From Planctomycetaceae bacterium (GTDB taxonomy: Bacteria; Planctomycetota; Planctomycetia; Pirellulales; Thermoguttaceae), in NCBI GenBank assembly GCA_012719125.1, contig JAAYAY010000016.1, forward strand, positions 1 through 51,875: DNA of 51,875 bases, read 5' to 3'. The notes beneath the pieces were generated by a model. It saw only the letters and a list, made by a program, of their open reading frames with translations, did not search any database and was not told the DNA's origin. A program made the position numbers and the translations under genes. Positions 7,301 through 14,824 of this stretch are shown in pieces; position 1 is the first letter of the stretch; the number at the start of each line of letters is the position of its first letter.

Positions 7301-10077
7301 CCGGGCCGCCCGAATACCTGATCGTTCACGAAAGCATCCCCAGCGGGACGGAGGTCGTTGCCGGCTCGGTCACGGGGCCCTTCGAACATCACGAGATCAC
7401 GCCGGGCGGAATCACGTTCTACGTGGGCGATCGACGCCAACTCGGCACGATCCGCTACGAACTTCGCGGCTCCGTTGCCGGCCAATACCGTGCCGCCCCT
7501 ACTATCATCCGCAACGCCTATCGACCCGAACAAATGGTTGCCGTGGATGCCGTGCAGCTTGCGGTGATTCCCGCCGGGCAGAAGAGTACGGATGCCTATC
7601 GGCTGACGCCGCAGGAGCTCTTCGGCCTGGGACAACGCTGCTATGAGAAGGGGCAATTCGAACAGGCGGCCAAGCACCTCGGAGAACTGGTCTCCAACTG
7701 GACGTTGCGCCAAGCGACGTACCAGAATGTGGTGCGAATGCTTCTGGACATCCACCTGGAACTGGGACCGCCCGAACAGATCGTGCGCTACTTCGAAATC
7801 CTCACCGAACGCTGGCCCGACGAAGAGATTTCGTTTGAAAAGGCCCTCAAGATCGGTGCGGCCTACGAGCAGATGGGCGAGTTTGAACGGAGCTACCTGG
7901 CCTTCCGCGGAACGGTCGAAGGGCGTTTCATGCGTGAGACGGGCGTGGCCGGCTTCCTCGAAACGCAGGACGAGTTTCTGAGGAGCATGGACTTCATGGA
8001 GCGGTTGTTGCAGGAGTATCCGAGCGAGGGTTATGCTGCTACGGCCGCCTATTCGTTGGCGCAGCGGGTCTACACGAAGGCGTCTGAAGCGGCCGCGTCG
8101 GAACGCCTGCGGGCCGCGAAGATCACGCGAATCGACCTGGTCCGCCGGGCCGCGGGGATGCTCGACGATTTCCTCACCGTCTTTCCGGAAGACCCGGCCG
8201 CCGACCAGGCGGCCTTCGCCCGGGCCAATGCCCTGCTGGAACTGGAAGCCTACGACGGGGCCATCGCCGCCTGCAACCGCTACTCCGGCCGCTATCCGCA
8301 GAGCGATCTGCTCGACAGCTTCTGGTACCTGATCGGTTACTGCCATTTTGCGGCCGGGCGGCCCGAGGCGGCGATCGAGATGTGCCGCAAGGTTTCTGAG
8401 GCGACCCGGCTCGACAAGTCGACCGGGCGCCAGGTGGAAGCTCGAAACAAGTGGCTCGCCATCTTCATCCTCGGCCAGATCTACCACAGTCTCGGACAGC
8501 CGCAGCAAGCCATCGAGCAGTATCGCCGGGTGGAGGATCGTTTCGGCGACGCGAAAGCGTCGATCGAGGACTTCTTGCGCAAGGACATCAAGTTGCCCGA
8601 GTTGACGACGGCCGTTCCGGGCAGCCCGGTCGAACTGGAATTGCAGTTCCGCAACATCGCCTCCTGCGACGTGAAGGTCTACCGCATCGACCTGATGAAG
8701 TTCGGGCTGTTGCAGAAAGATCTGGGCGGCATCTCGCAGATCAACCTGGCCGGCGTGCGGCCGCGGCATGACGAACACCTGCAACTCGGCGACGGTCTGG
8801 ACTACGCCGACCGCACCCGCAAACTGGCCCTGCCGCTTCAGGACGAGGGAGCCTACCTGGTCGTGTGCCGTGGCGACGATCTGCACACGAGCGGACTGGT
8901 GATCCTCACGCCGCTGACGCTCGAAGTCCACCAGGATCTCCAGTCGGGCCAGGTCCGCACCACGGTGAAGAACACGGCCGAGAACCGCAACGAGCGCGAC
9001 GTGCATGTGAAGGTGATCGGCAGTCGCAACCAGGATTTCGTCTCCGGCTCGACCGATCTGCGCGGGGTGTTCGTGGCCGACGGGATCCACGGCTCCGCCA
9101 CGGTGATCGCCCACGTGGAGCCGTCGCGATATGCCTTGCACCGCGGCGCGGCGACCGCTGCTGCGGCAGAGCCTGCGGCTGCGGTGGAAGGTCCCGTCTC
9201 GCTGGTTGTGCCGGGCGAGGTGACCGTCGGGACGTCGGCTGCGGAAGACCGGATCAGAGCCGCTCTCCGATCCCTCACGGCCGTCGATTTCGTTGACACA
9301 CCGCTTTCCGAGGCTGCCGACTCCTTGGGCCGCGCCCATGGAATCACGATCCGGCTCGACACCCGGGCGCTCGAGGACGTGTCGCTGGAAACCGACACAC
9401 CCGTCTCGGCCAGCCTGAGGGGCGTATCGCTCAAGTCCGCTTTGCGATTGATCCTCGAACAGCTCGACCTTACGTATGTGATTCGCGACGAAGTGCTGAT
9501 GATCACCACGCCCGAGGAAGCCCAAGAGCAGCAGGTGACGAGGCTCTACCCCGTGTCGGATCTGATCACGTACAAGACTCCTTCCGGCGAAAAATGGGCC
9601 GACTTCGATACGCTGATCACCACCCTCTCGAGCACAATTCAGCCGGACACATGGGAGGAGGTCGGCGGTCCCGGTTCGATTGCGCCCCTGTCGTACGGAG
9701 GCACCGAGGTGATTGCCATCCGGCAAACGGATGAGGTCCACGAGGAGATTGCCGCGATGCTGGCCAAGATGCGCGGCCTGGCCGAGCCTCGCGACGACGG
9801 TGAGGTGCCGGTCCGCGAACGCCGCGACATGTACGGCGGGATGGGAGGCATGCAAGGAATGGGCGGCGGGATGGGAGGCATGGGCGGCGGTGGAATGGGA
9901 GCTGCGGGCGGATTCAGCGCCGGTGGCGGCCCCCGCGGGTCTGCCGGTGAGAAGACCGACCTGCTCGAAGGCCTTCAGGATACGAATCGCGAGCTTCAAG
10001 GCGAGCAGATGAAGAAGCTCGACAAGATGTACAAGGAAGGCAGCGGCATGGGCGGCATGGGAAGCGGGTTCTTCTAG
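1303..10077 (+). CDS. Giant secreted TPR/alpha-2-macroglobulin-like protein with STN-like domain (copy 1)
   Basis: The protein has 2,924 residues. The start at 1303 is chosen because GGGAGG precedes it, a signal peptide follows (cleavage near residue 28, AFSA|EP), and the upstream in-frame ATG at 1258 is ACG in the duplicate. Domains in order are: TPR-type repeats (about 50-515); macroglobulin domains including an MG2 signature (YTDRPAYRAGEEV, near 730); a Gly/Met-rich linker (about 1250-1290); an A2M-type segment (YWNPTILTNENGQA, near 1388); an alpha/alpha-toroid region (DDGAWSWTGGG, near 1667); a second TPR block (about 2100-2420); an STN/secretin-N-like domain of planctomycete type (about 2646-2750); and a Met/Gly-rich tail. 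The C-x-E-Q thioester motif expected before the toroid is not seen; the place reads SPAESSASD. It is probably a periplasmic or surface-exposed protein. The macroglobulin fold suggests protease trapping or surveillance, but without the thioester it more likely acts as a scaffold or binding protein. Confidence 0.9.
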   Translation: MLRFTSVRTQLWVTLLLASALTVHAFSAEPGEAKRQLDDPGVPKPLAPPIDDSIRQLMQDRDYGEALKAIDAAMVKEGVPLDYLTYLKGRALFLQGEHAKAAQVLRLLDASYPESPWGRRARFDAAQAYARQGDYREAEAVYRKEAEYLFGPDRRQQIADVYLEFADAAFAPEDSQTEPDYRKALEFYLAALEVAPKPDRRVEIEMRIARCHQELDDTGAAAEEYAKFIASYPDSDMVIDARFRLGQCQLAQDRPAEARRTWQDLLAAHADSDSPRIAEAAFRLAETWGIPKPASAAALDLGVAALRSFLERFPKHENAGKARLLMAESYMHQQRFAEAVESLQGFLDDKQFAGSDQIPNARDLLGQCYQLQEEYDDAIRVWRQFLVEHTADERWNTVQQEIIDTEYLRAADRYERKEFDKARDGFSKFLAQYPLDERCPGILLLFGEMAYREEKWDDAIAAWKRVVSKYPERYEAGDAQFRIAETLEKNLGKFEEALKAYHEAKVGSKAADARQAVARLTAKRLTVVTERVFRTDEPARLKLSTRNIELVTVCVYPIDMETYFRKMHCAPGVEQLDIALIDPEQTIEFQVPQYEKYRESDSTIEIPFGDRAAGVMAVTVSSRRLEATTLVIRSDLDVIVKSSRDEMFVFAENMLTGKAWPGVRLLLSDGRRLLAEGVTAEDGVFHQAFGQLADAEDVSVFAAVGDHIASNSVGLSGLTVAQGLEDEGYLYTDRPAYRAGEEVHVRGWIRRVESDKYVADGGRKFVLEVFDVRDRMLRQKEVVLSRFGGFHDSFELPATSPQGQYRVTVRDDEKHTYSGAFLVHEYKPEPIRLVVDCPRRVFYRGETIEGTIRAEHYYGAPVVGKEIQYKLSDGEMHTATTDDEGLVRFSFPTREYSEQQTLVLWASLPEKNLDTTVDYFLAAQAYWIMLSTSRPLFLAGESFEVTAKTFTPEGKPVGQPLTLKVLERTEVGGKIGERLVETLELTTGEADGVGRVTVTVKEGGRYVLRVEGTDRFENPVSGRADVTISGDDDEIRLRILADRHTYKAGDRADIPLHWRGAPALALVTFQGAKILDYRLVELKTGRNNLPVDFDADLAPNFELAVALMTDGDRKADAKTAAKRFHEANSPFTVERDLVVKMKWKSAGGEKESVRPGDQLEVTLTTTDPQGKPVAAEVSLAMIEQSLLDRFQWLTPDVSAVFRGSRREPQMRTESSICFTYRPETVRINARLLSEQERIEITAEEAESRRLAAESDMYGGSSGLGGLGGVNIPAGGGMGGMGGFAAGGGGFGSGARVTPPPPPSDDPFASPVPSDNPFGSATASAGDPFGRPATPEAADPFGGIPVRMGPDSRLDLTIRQTEQVHDESPPVPQLSKAQPEPTGKSQSLAYWNPTILTNENGQATASIAVPQQSTAWCLLAKGITVDTLVGETEESLVVKKDLFGQMRLPPAFTDGDLAEIPISVYHEALNSGPVEVILKTTVGGRSVEDSQKIDVDKKGITKVAFRREFRIPGHDDLGKEVPSGAGSQIEFELSVKSGDYVDRVSRTLPLLPYGATIVVRCGGSATGDTSTWIEPPKSMPPASPSLQITVGPTVQRSLLDTVLGPPTSIGLDPFVYGSPAESSASDLMAGLALQDLLVKTEASDRPEMLELDRRIRSAIASLIASQRDDGAWSWTGGGNTADRNTTAYVVWSLSLARTAGFRVPDDGYNKAVQYLQNSITTTDNADHAGKALLLHAATVAGRADFNLANRLYRLRETLSTAALLHLALTFAAMDRGETATELLKLAAERKLDGDAGQSVDGAYALVELRSLHALALQQVAPASPEAKASVDWLLANRSGTRWSPDRATGPAVAALCRWFGTNRFETEKYRLDVFAGDTKVRTLDVDAASPSQVVDVPASLVANGRQQIRFQMTGRGRYTYQCTLSGFVPAEKLSSTTQAWIARRIYEPAPLEVDGKEIARGFSILEGSYKSFRNPATQLPVGRRAIVLLGLQRRSATTPAAGPPEYLIVHESIPSGTEVVAGSVTGPFEHHEITPGGITFYVGDRRQLGTIRYELRGSVAGQYRAAPTIIRNAYRPEQMVAVDAVQLAVIPAGQKSTDAYRLTPQELFGLGQRCYEKGQFEQAAKHLGELVSNWTLRQATYQNVVRMLLDIHLELGPPEQIVRYFEILTERWPDEEISFEKALKIGAAYEQMGEFERSYLAFRGTVEGRFMRETGVAGFLETQDEFLRSMDFMERLLQEYPSEGYAATAAYSLAQRVYTKASEAAASERLRAAKITRIDLVRRAAGMLDDFLTVFPEDPAADQAAFARANALLELEAYDGAIAACNRYSGRYPQSDLLDSFWYLIGYCHFAAGRPEAAIEMCRKVSEATRLDKSTGRQVEARNKWLAIFILGQIYHSLGQPQQAIEQYRRVEDRFGDAKASIEDFLRKDIKLPELTTAVPGSPVELELQFRNIASCDVKVYRIDLMKFGLLQKDLGGISQINLAGVRPRHDEHLQLGDGLDYADRTRKLALPLQDEGAYLVVCRGDDLHTSGLVILTPLTLEVHQDLQSGQVRTTVKNTAENRNERDVHVKVIGSRNQDFVSGSTDLRGVFVADGIHGSATVIAHVEPSRYALHRGAATAAAAEPAAAVEGPVSLVVPGEVTVGTSAAEDRIRAALRSLTAVDFVDTPLSEAADSLGRAHGITIRLDTRALEDVSLETDTPVSASLRGVSLKSALRLILEQLDLTYVIRDEVLMITTPEEAQEQQVTRLYPVSDLITYKTPSGEKWADFDTLITTLSSTIQPDTWEEVGGPGSIAPLSYGGTEVIAIRQTDEVHEEIAAMLAKMRGLAEPRDDGEVPVRERRDMYGGMGGMQGMGGGMGGMGGGGMGAAGGFSAGGGPRGSAGEKTDLLEGLQDTNRELQGEQMKKLDKMYKEGSGMGGMGSGFF

Positions 10078-10190
10078 GTTCCAGCTGTTTCACTTGGCTG
10101 AGTTGTTCTGCATTTTGCAGTGGTCCGGTTATGTCGTGTTGCAGCCAACTTTTCCCGGAAATCATGTTTTCTGACACTTCCGGCTCAGAA

Positions 10191-10710
10191 GAGGGGCGTC
10201 CTGTGGGGGCGGCATTGTGGGGAACCACGAAATGTACGAAGGGCACGAAAGGGGGCGCGTGGTGGGAGGCCAAGGTATTGGACAAGGGAATGGACGACAA
10301 GGGAATTGTCAAAGAGCGGGCATTGCCGCGGAGTTGCGGCTATGTGTACAGTAGTATACATATCCGGCGGAGAAAGTCAATACAAGAATTGAACACCTGG
10401 GCGGATTTCTTTGAGTCGACTGCCGGACGATCGGTTGTGGGGGTCGGCGGCCGGGGATACAAGGTGTTTTGCACTGGATGGGGTTTTGCGCCGCCTTTGA
10501 GTTTGTTGCAGAACGGTTCGGGTGCGGGGCGTGGTCGGAAGCGGCGTTGTCGGATGTGGTTACACCCATGCCGGCGATCGCAAGTTGGAGTGGCCTGGCG
10601 GGGGGTGTGTTGCATAATTCGGTTGCGAGCCCCCTGTTGGGCGGTGGGCGGGACTGGGATGGAACGCGTTTGGATTGCGGATTTGAGGGAGGAGATGCGG
10701 GGAGGGCAGG
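10191..10710. repeat. Direct repeat B, copy 1 (non-coding, about 0.5 kb)
   Basis: This is homologous along its length to 12412-12906, with many substitutions and several small indels, including an extra 12-base segment here near 10291. Conserved features include a GGAACCACGAAATGT block and a CCACGAAATGTACGAAGG-type motif near the left end. An imperfect palindrome with arms TATGTGTAC and GTATACATA lies at 10341-10362. A leftward promoter-like module follows, and then a G-rich right half. No terminal inverted repeats were found. The indel pattern breaks every reading frame, so it is not a protein gene. Confidence 0.85.
10353..10396 (-). promoter_or_regulatory. Leftward promoter-like module in repeat B copy 1
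   Basis: Read on the minus strand, GTGTTCAA (10389-10396) is followed by 8 bases, TTGACT (10375-10380), 16 bases and TATACT (10353-10358). The -35 and -10 boxes are near consensus. GTGTTCAA lies where an activator site or UP-like element would be. The same order and spacing occur at 12552-12595 and 50930-50973. Transcription would run left, antisense toward the 3' end of the giant gene. Confidence 0.55.
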
Positions 10711-10895
10711 ACTGTAATGGTACTGCGGGCGTGATGGGATGGACAGTCTATCGTCCGTCGGCACTGTTTGGCAAGCAAGCAGTGGCACACGATGATTGGT
10801 TCACACGGTCACGCAGGGCCACGCGCCCCTGTGCGTCCCAAGGGCGAATACACGCCTTTCTGCCCGTCACCGCCGCTGCATTTCGCCGGGCTTCT

Positions 10896-11954
10896 TCAAG
10901 AGTTGACCCCGTATCCCCGCTCGTCGCCGAGATAGCCGCCGCCACAGCAGTAGCGCACATCCTGAACCTGCAGGAGAATCCCGTCGGGATCGGTGAAGTA
11001 GAGTTCCGGCGTACCGGCCGGCGCGCCGCCTCGGTCCGGCATTCGCATGGTCACGTACGACTTGAGCGGCGCAGGGCGGCGGCTTTCGTGGGCGCGGGGC
11101 GTAACCCCGAAGTCGGCGAGTGTCGCGAGAATCCGGTCGGGATTGAAATCGTCGACCGCAAAGCAGACGTGATCGATGAATGCGGGGGCGTGACGGTCGT
11201 CAGCGCCAACAAACGCAAGGGATTGGTTGCCCGTCCCCACACGGAGAATCGGCAGGGGGCCTTGATAGGTATCGATGGGCATTCGGAACAACTTCTGATA
11301 GAACCCGACGGTACGCCGTTGGTCGGGTACGAAGGATGTGACATGGTTGTAGTCTCTGACTGGCAACAACCCGGCGGCCGGCGCCGACTCCGGCGCCTTG
11401 GAAGGCCTGTCTCCGAGCGGGCCAGTACGTCCGTTGTATGAACTGTCCTGAAGTTGGACGACGATTCCATCCGGATCGCCGACGTACACCTCAGTCGTAC
11501 CGCCGGCCGGTTGCCCACCGATTCGCACATGCGCTTTCATGGGAGCCGGCTTCTGCGCTAAAGCGATTCCGTGCGCCTTCAGAATTCCGACGACACAATC
11601 CGGGTTGAAGATGTCGACTGAGAGACCAAAGTGAGCGATTCCGGGCTTGGCGTCGGCCCGACTGGCCATCTCGAGGAATTGCGGCCCGTTGCCGACCCGC
11701 AAAACGACCGTCTCTCCCTGGCGGGCGACGACCGACATGCCAAACAACCTCTGGTACCAATCGAGCGAGCGCCCCAGGTCCGTGACATGGATCATCACAT
11801 GGTTGACGGCGGTCACCGGAATAGCGTCCGATGCGGGCTCACTGGCAAACATTCGCGGAGTCAGCGTCAGGGCACCCAGCGAGCTGAGAAAAAAGCGACG
11901 CGAGAGGAATTGCTGTGGACATGCCGTCTTCAAGTGGTTCCGATTAGAACGCAT
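10896..11954 (-). CDS. Tat-exported protein with two VOC (glyoxalase/bleomycin-resistance) domains
   Basis: The protein has 352 residues. The N-terminus contains a twin-arginine pattern (SRRFFLSSLGALTL, residues 18-31), consistent with folded export. Two vicinal-oxygen-chelate domains follow. The first (about 48-170) begins VNHVMIHVTDLGRSLDWYQRLFG. The second (about 198-340) begins YNHVTSFVPDQRRTVGFYQKLF. Both end in DPDG(I)xxQ(L/V)QD strands typical of the fold. Such tandem VOC proteins include metal-dependent dioxygenases, isomerases and binding proteins; the substrate here is unknown. The gene lies alone between the two copies of repeat B, and no partner gene is adjacent. The family call is firm and the reaction is not. 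Confidence 0.85.
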   Translation of the reverse strand: MRSNRNHLKTACPQQFLSRRFFLSSLGALTLTPRMFASEPASDAIPVTAVNHVMIHVTDLGRSLDWYQRLFGMSVVARQGETVVLRVGNGPQFLEMASRADAKPGIAHFGLSVDIFNPDCVVGILKAHGIALAQKPAPMKAHVRIGGQPAGGTTEVYVGDPDGIVVQLQDSSYNGRTGPLGDRPSKAPESAPAAGLLPVRDYNHVTSFVPDQRRTVGFYQKLFRMPIDTYQGPLPILRVGTGNQSLAFVGADDRHAPAFIDHVCFAVDDFNPDRILATLADFGVTPRAHESRRPAPLKSYVTMRMPDRGGAPAGTPELYFTDPDGILLQVQDVRYCCGGGYLGDERGYGVNS

Positions 11955-12121
11955 CGCTTATACTCCCTCTATTGTCGGCCAACATTCGACTTCTGGGGCC
12001 ACTTGCACCGAATAATGGGTCGCGGAACCGACTTCATATCCCGGCAGGGGAATAAGCAAGCCTATCGCTTGTCCCTTGGGGAAGCAAGCGTTTTCTCAGC
12101 CTATCGTGTACCGTCGCCAGA
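11955..12121. other. Upstream region of the VOC gene
   Basis: The region is a short spacer between the start of the VOC gene (minus strand) and a possible small plus-strand gene. No convincing promoter or RNA gene was recognised in it. Confidence 0.4.
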
Positions 12122-12340
12122 GTGGTCCCCAAACTCTGGCGGGGGGACATCATCAAGACAGTATCGCTCCAGGAACTGATCCGCCGACCGGCCAATCTCA
12201 AACGAACCGCCTCGCACTACCCCTGGGGAAGTTACGGCGGCCTGGACCAGGACGGGCGTCATGTGGTCGAAACGGTCGAGGGCCGCACGATACGGTTCGA
12301 CGTTCGGACGGGCGAGCCGATCGAAGGCGAGAAGCCCTAG
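12122..12340 (+). CDS. Small hypothetical protein or gene fragment
   Basis: This is a 72-codon frame from a GTG start. Its second half looks protein-like, with good GC-rich codon use, and ends RFDVRTGEPIEGEKP. No family is recognised. The frame stays open upstream of the GTG without a clear ribosome-binding site, so it may be the 3' remnant of a longer gene. The leftward promoter in repeat B copy 2 would transcribe antisense across it. Confidence 0.4.
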   Translation: MVPKLWRGDIIKTVSLQELIRRPANLKRTASHYPWGSYGGLDQDGRHVVETVEGRTIRFDVRTGEPIEGEKP

Positions 12341-12411
12341 CGAGACCTCCGGCGGCGACGTAATCCGAAATCCGAGAAGTGGTCTTGCATGATTCGTGGA
12401 AACACAGTCGC

Positions 12412-12906
12412 GAGAGGGCCTTCTTGTGGGGGTGGATATTGTGGGGAACCACGAAATGTGCGAAAGGGGTGCATGGTGGGAGCCCAAGGTATTGGACAAG
12501 GGAATTGTCAAAGAGCGGGCATTGCAGCGGGGTTGCGGATATGTGTACACCAGTATACATATCTGGCGGAGAAAGTCAATACAAGAATTGAACACCTGCG
12601 CGGATTTCTTTGAGTCGACCACAGGACGATCGGTTGTGGGGGTCGGCGGCCGAGGGATGCAAGGTGTTTTGCACCGGACGGGGTTTCGCGCCGCGTTTGA
12701 GTTTGTTGCAGAACGGTTCGGGCGCGGGGTGTGGTCGGAAGTGGCGTTATCGGATGTGGTTACACCCATGCCGGGGATCGTACGTTGGGGTGATCTGGTT
12801 GGGGGTGTGTTGCATTAATCGGTTGTGAGCCCCCTGTTGGACGGTGCATGGGGCAGGGATGGAACGCGGATGGAGGACGGATTTGAGAAGGAGATGCGGG
12901 CAGGGG
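12412..12906. repeat. Direct repeat B, copy 2 (non-coding, about 0.5 kb)
   Basis: This is the second copy of repeat B. It lies about 2.2 kb after copy 1 in the same orientation, and together the copies flank the VOC gene and the small open frame. The palindrome arms TATGTGTAC and GTATACATA are unchanged while the bases between them differ (ACCA instead of AGTA), which suggests the arms are selected. The remaining sequence has diverged by substitutions and short indels. Confidence 0.85.
12552..12595 (-). promoter_or_regulatory. Leftward promoter-like module in repeat B copy 2
   Basis: On the minus strand: GTGTTCAA (12588-12595), 8 bases, TTGACT (12574-12579), 16 bases, TATACT (12552-12557). 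The spacings are identical to the module in copy 1. The predicted transcript would run toward the small frame at 12122-12340, on the opposite strand to it. Confidence 0.55.
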
Positions 12907-13014
12907 AATTTCTCGGGCAAGGGAATTGGCCGCGGTAACGGGTTGTTGAGGGGGCTTCTCCCCGGAATTCCCACCGTCCATTCTCGCGGCGGTCGATTCA
13001 CTTCTCGTAACTCG

Positions 13015-13043
13015 TTGCACTTCCCTTTCGGTAGGTCTACACT
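13015..13043 (+). promoter_or_regulatory. Sigma-70-type promoter of the SHD1 protein gene
   Basis: TTGCAC (13015-13020), a 17-base spacer and TACACT (13038-13043) lie 23 bases upstream of the ATG at 13067. AGGAGGG at 13051-13057 serves as the ribosome-binding site. The leader would be very short. Confidence 0.55.
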
Positions 13044-13066
13044 AGCGACTAGGAGGGCTGAGTCTA

Positions 13067-14791
13067 ATGGGTGATGCTACAACACGACAGAAACAGTATC
13101 TTCGCCGACTTGGCCACAAGGAAGTAGGGAACCTGACGAAGGAAAAGGCGTCAGAACTCATTGAGGAATTGCTGGAGGTGGAGCGGCGGTCAGGCAAGCA
13201 ATTCGCCTGCCCGTACTGCAACGGGAAGTTTGGACCAAGACCCAAGAGCCGCAAGAAGAAATGCCCCAATTGCGGAAAGACCTTTTATCACATCGTTGGC
13301 AAATTCTACACCGCAGACGGTGTTGACAAGCTCAATCAAGAGGAGTGGTACAAAGAATCTCGTGACATGGTGAAGGACTCCGTCCGAGAAGACTGGAAGG
13401 AAGAGAACGAGTACAGAAGGCAATTCAAGGAACAGGACAGCGTCGGCTATCTCGTGAAAGCTGGCCCGAATTGCCCTCATGCTGCCAATGTAGATGGTCT
13501 TCTCGTTTTGCTTGAGGATGCCAAGAAGCATCCGGAGATGCTTCCTCCATACGAAGAATGCCGCTACAACACCTGCGAATGCGAATTCGACTTGGTCAGC
13601 GCTGATGAGGTTCCGAGAAAGACACGCGTGGCCCAACTGTCGGGCGACCCAACCACCGGAGGCGGTTCAGTCCTCCTGAAGCCGCTTGGTTGTTCGAGTA
13701 TCCTGAAACTGTCTATCTTGGCGTGCGGACTGCTGGTCTTCGTAGTGTTCTGCGCTGGGATTCTCTCGGGCAGAAACGACACTCCACCTGCCCCTCGCCG
13801 CTCATCCGCCCCATCGCGCCCCGCGCAGGCAGTCTCACGCCCCACGGCACAGCTTCCGGAAGATGTCGTCATCAACATCAATGAGGAGGTGATGCCTGAC
13901 AGACGCGTTGTCATCCGAGGCACAACCAATCTGCCAACGGGAACAACATTGATGTTCGACGTGTCGGCAGATGGAAAGATGCTCGGGCAAGACAAGCAGA
14001 GCGTTGGCGCGAACGGTGAATTTGAGTCCGAGCCATTCGGACCCTCGTCAGGATACGCGGCCGGGGATTACTCGGCCAACGTAATGATGCCGATTGCGAG
14101 GCTACAACCGCAATCCGTGCAAGCTGTGATCGGTAAGAACGGCGAACACTTGCGGGGCTCTCTGGTCGAGGACGGCGAGTTTGGTACTACAGTGAAGGCC
14201 AGCAAGCCGTTCACGATTGCAGGGCCGACAGCCCCAGCCGCGGCTCCAATCAACAATGCTGACTATCGGCAAGCATACAATCAAGCTGATGCCCTCTTTC
14301 AAGAGGTCGACGCCATGCGGAAAGCCAACGCGAATCCCGTTGACTGGGCTGAATTCCTGCGTTCCGTCAACGAACGAGCAGCCATTGTTACCAAACCCCT
14401 GAAGGATGCCCCAATTGGATCGGCTGGCCGAATGATTCTAGCTGCAAACCCCGCCTTTGTTGCGCTCGAAGCTAATCCACATCGGACAACCTATAGTGAT
14501 GAGAATTTCCGGGCCGTGCGACAGACAGCGCGAGAATACATGGACAGGGCCAAAGCTCTAATTGAGGAGGCGGGAGGGCAAGTCAATGGGCCTGCGCCCA
14601 CAAGCGTGGACGGCAAAGCGTTTCGAACGTGGACAGATGCGTCAGGGCGGTTCCAGATAGATGCTGCATTCGGCGGTTATGCAGCGGGAACAGTCACGCT
14701 ACGCAGAGCCGATAATTCCACAATCAAGGTTCAAATGGACAGCCTGTGCGATGAGGACCAGCAGTGGATTCGGGATCGCGGCAAGCGGTAA
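13067..14791 (+). CDS. Membrane-anchored zinc-ribbon protein with C-terminal SHD1 domain
   Basis: The protein has 574 residues. The first 40 residues contain a helical motif (QKQYLRRLG, then LTKEKASELIEELL) found at the ends of many uncharacterised bacterial proteins. A zinc ribbon follows with Cys48, Cys51, Cys66 and Cys69. One hydrophobic segment at about 212-231 divides a presumably cytoplasmic N-part from a Pro-rich linker and an outer part. The last 55 residues (RTWTDASGRFQIDAAF, ending QWIRDRG) match the SHD1 (SLA1 homology 1) domain that planctomycetes often place at protein ends. The role is unknown; the architecture suggests a membrane-linked sensor or adaptor. Lower third-position GC than the flanking giant genes indicates a different origin. 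The start is supported by a strong ribosome-binding site and promoter. Confidence 0.85.
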   Translation: MGDATTRQKQYLRRLGHKEVGNLTKEKASELIEELLEVERRSGKQFACPYCNGKFGPRPKSRKKKCPNCGKTFYHIVGKFYTADGVDKLNQEEWYKESRDMVKDSVREDWKEENEYRRQFKEQDSVGYLVKAGPNCPHAANVDGLLVLLEDAKKHPEMLPPYEECRYNTCECEFDLVSADEVPRKTRVAQLSGDPTTGGGSVLLKPLGCSSILKLSILACGLLVFVVFCAGILSGRNDTPPAPRRSSAPSRPAQAVSRPTAQLPEDVVININEEVMPDRRVVIRGTTNLPTGTTLMFDVSADGKMLGQDKQSVGANGEFESEPFGPSSGYAAGDYSANVMMPIARLQPQSVQAVIGKNGEHLRGSLVEDGEFGTTVKASKPFTIAGPTAPAAAPINNADYRQAYNQADALFQEVDAMRKANANPVDWAEFLRSVNERAAIVTKPLKDAPIGSAGRMILAANPAFVALEANPHRTTYSDENFRAVRQTAREYMDRAKALIEEAGGQVNGPAPTSVDGKAFRTWTDASGRFQIDAAFGGYAAGTVTLRRADNSTIKVQMDSLCDEDQQWIRDRGKR

Positions 14792-14824
14792 TCGCGTTAT
14801 GGCGTTGTGAGCTACGCTTTCAAC

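Larger units (their letters stand above)
1190..10082 (+). repeat. Large direct duplication unit, copy 1
   Basis: The unit contains the promoter region, the complete giant macroglobulin-like gene and five bases after its stop. The matching unit is at 15090-24030. Similarity begins at CCAAAACGCTTGCAC and stops immediately after the shared TAGGTTCC at the 3' end. Most differences between the copies are single bases, many at third codon positions. There is also one 16-codon insertion in copy 2 and a single-base frameshift. Confidence 0.9.
10078..10895. other. Intergenic region dominated by direct repeat B copy 1
   Basis: No gene is called in these 818 bases. The region holds repeat B copy 1 and its leftward promoter-like module. 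Open frames run through it on both strands, but they do not stay in register between the two repeat copies, so coding is not supported. The plus strand is strongly G-rich. Confidence 0.6.

Noticed and set aside
6280-9999. A 1,239-codon minus-strand frame opposite the second half of giant copy 1 (and 18569-22456 opposite copy 2)
   Set aside because: It is an antisense shadow of the coding strand, with no family features, start site or codon signal.
10131-11441. A 436-codon plus-strand frame crossing repeat B and the VOC gene
   Set aside because: The repeat copies break this frame with indels and the right half is antisense to the VOC gene.
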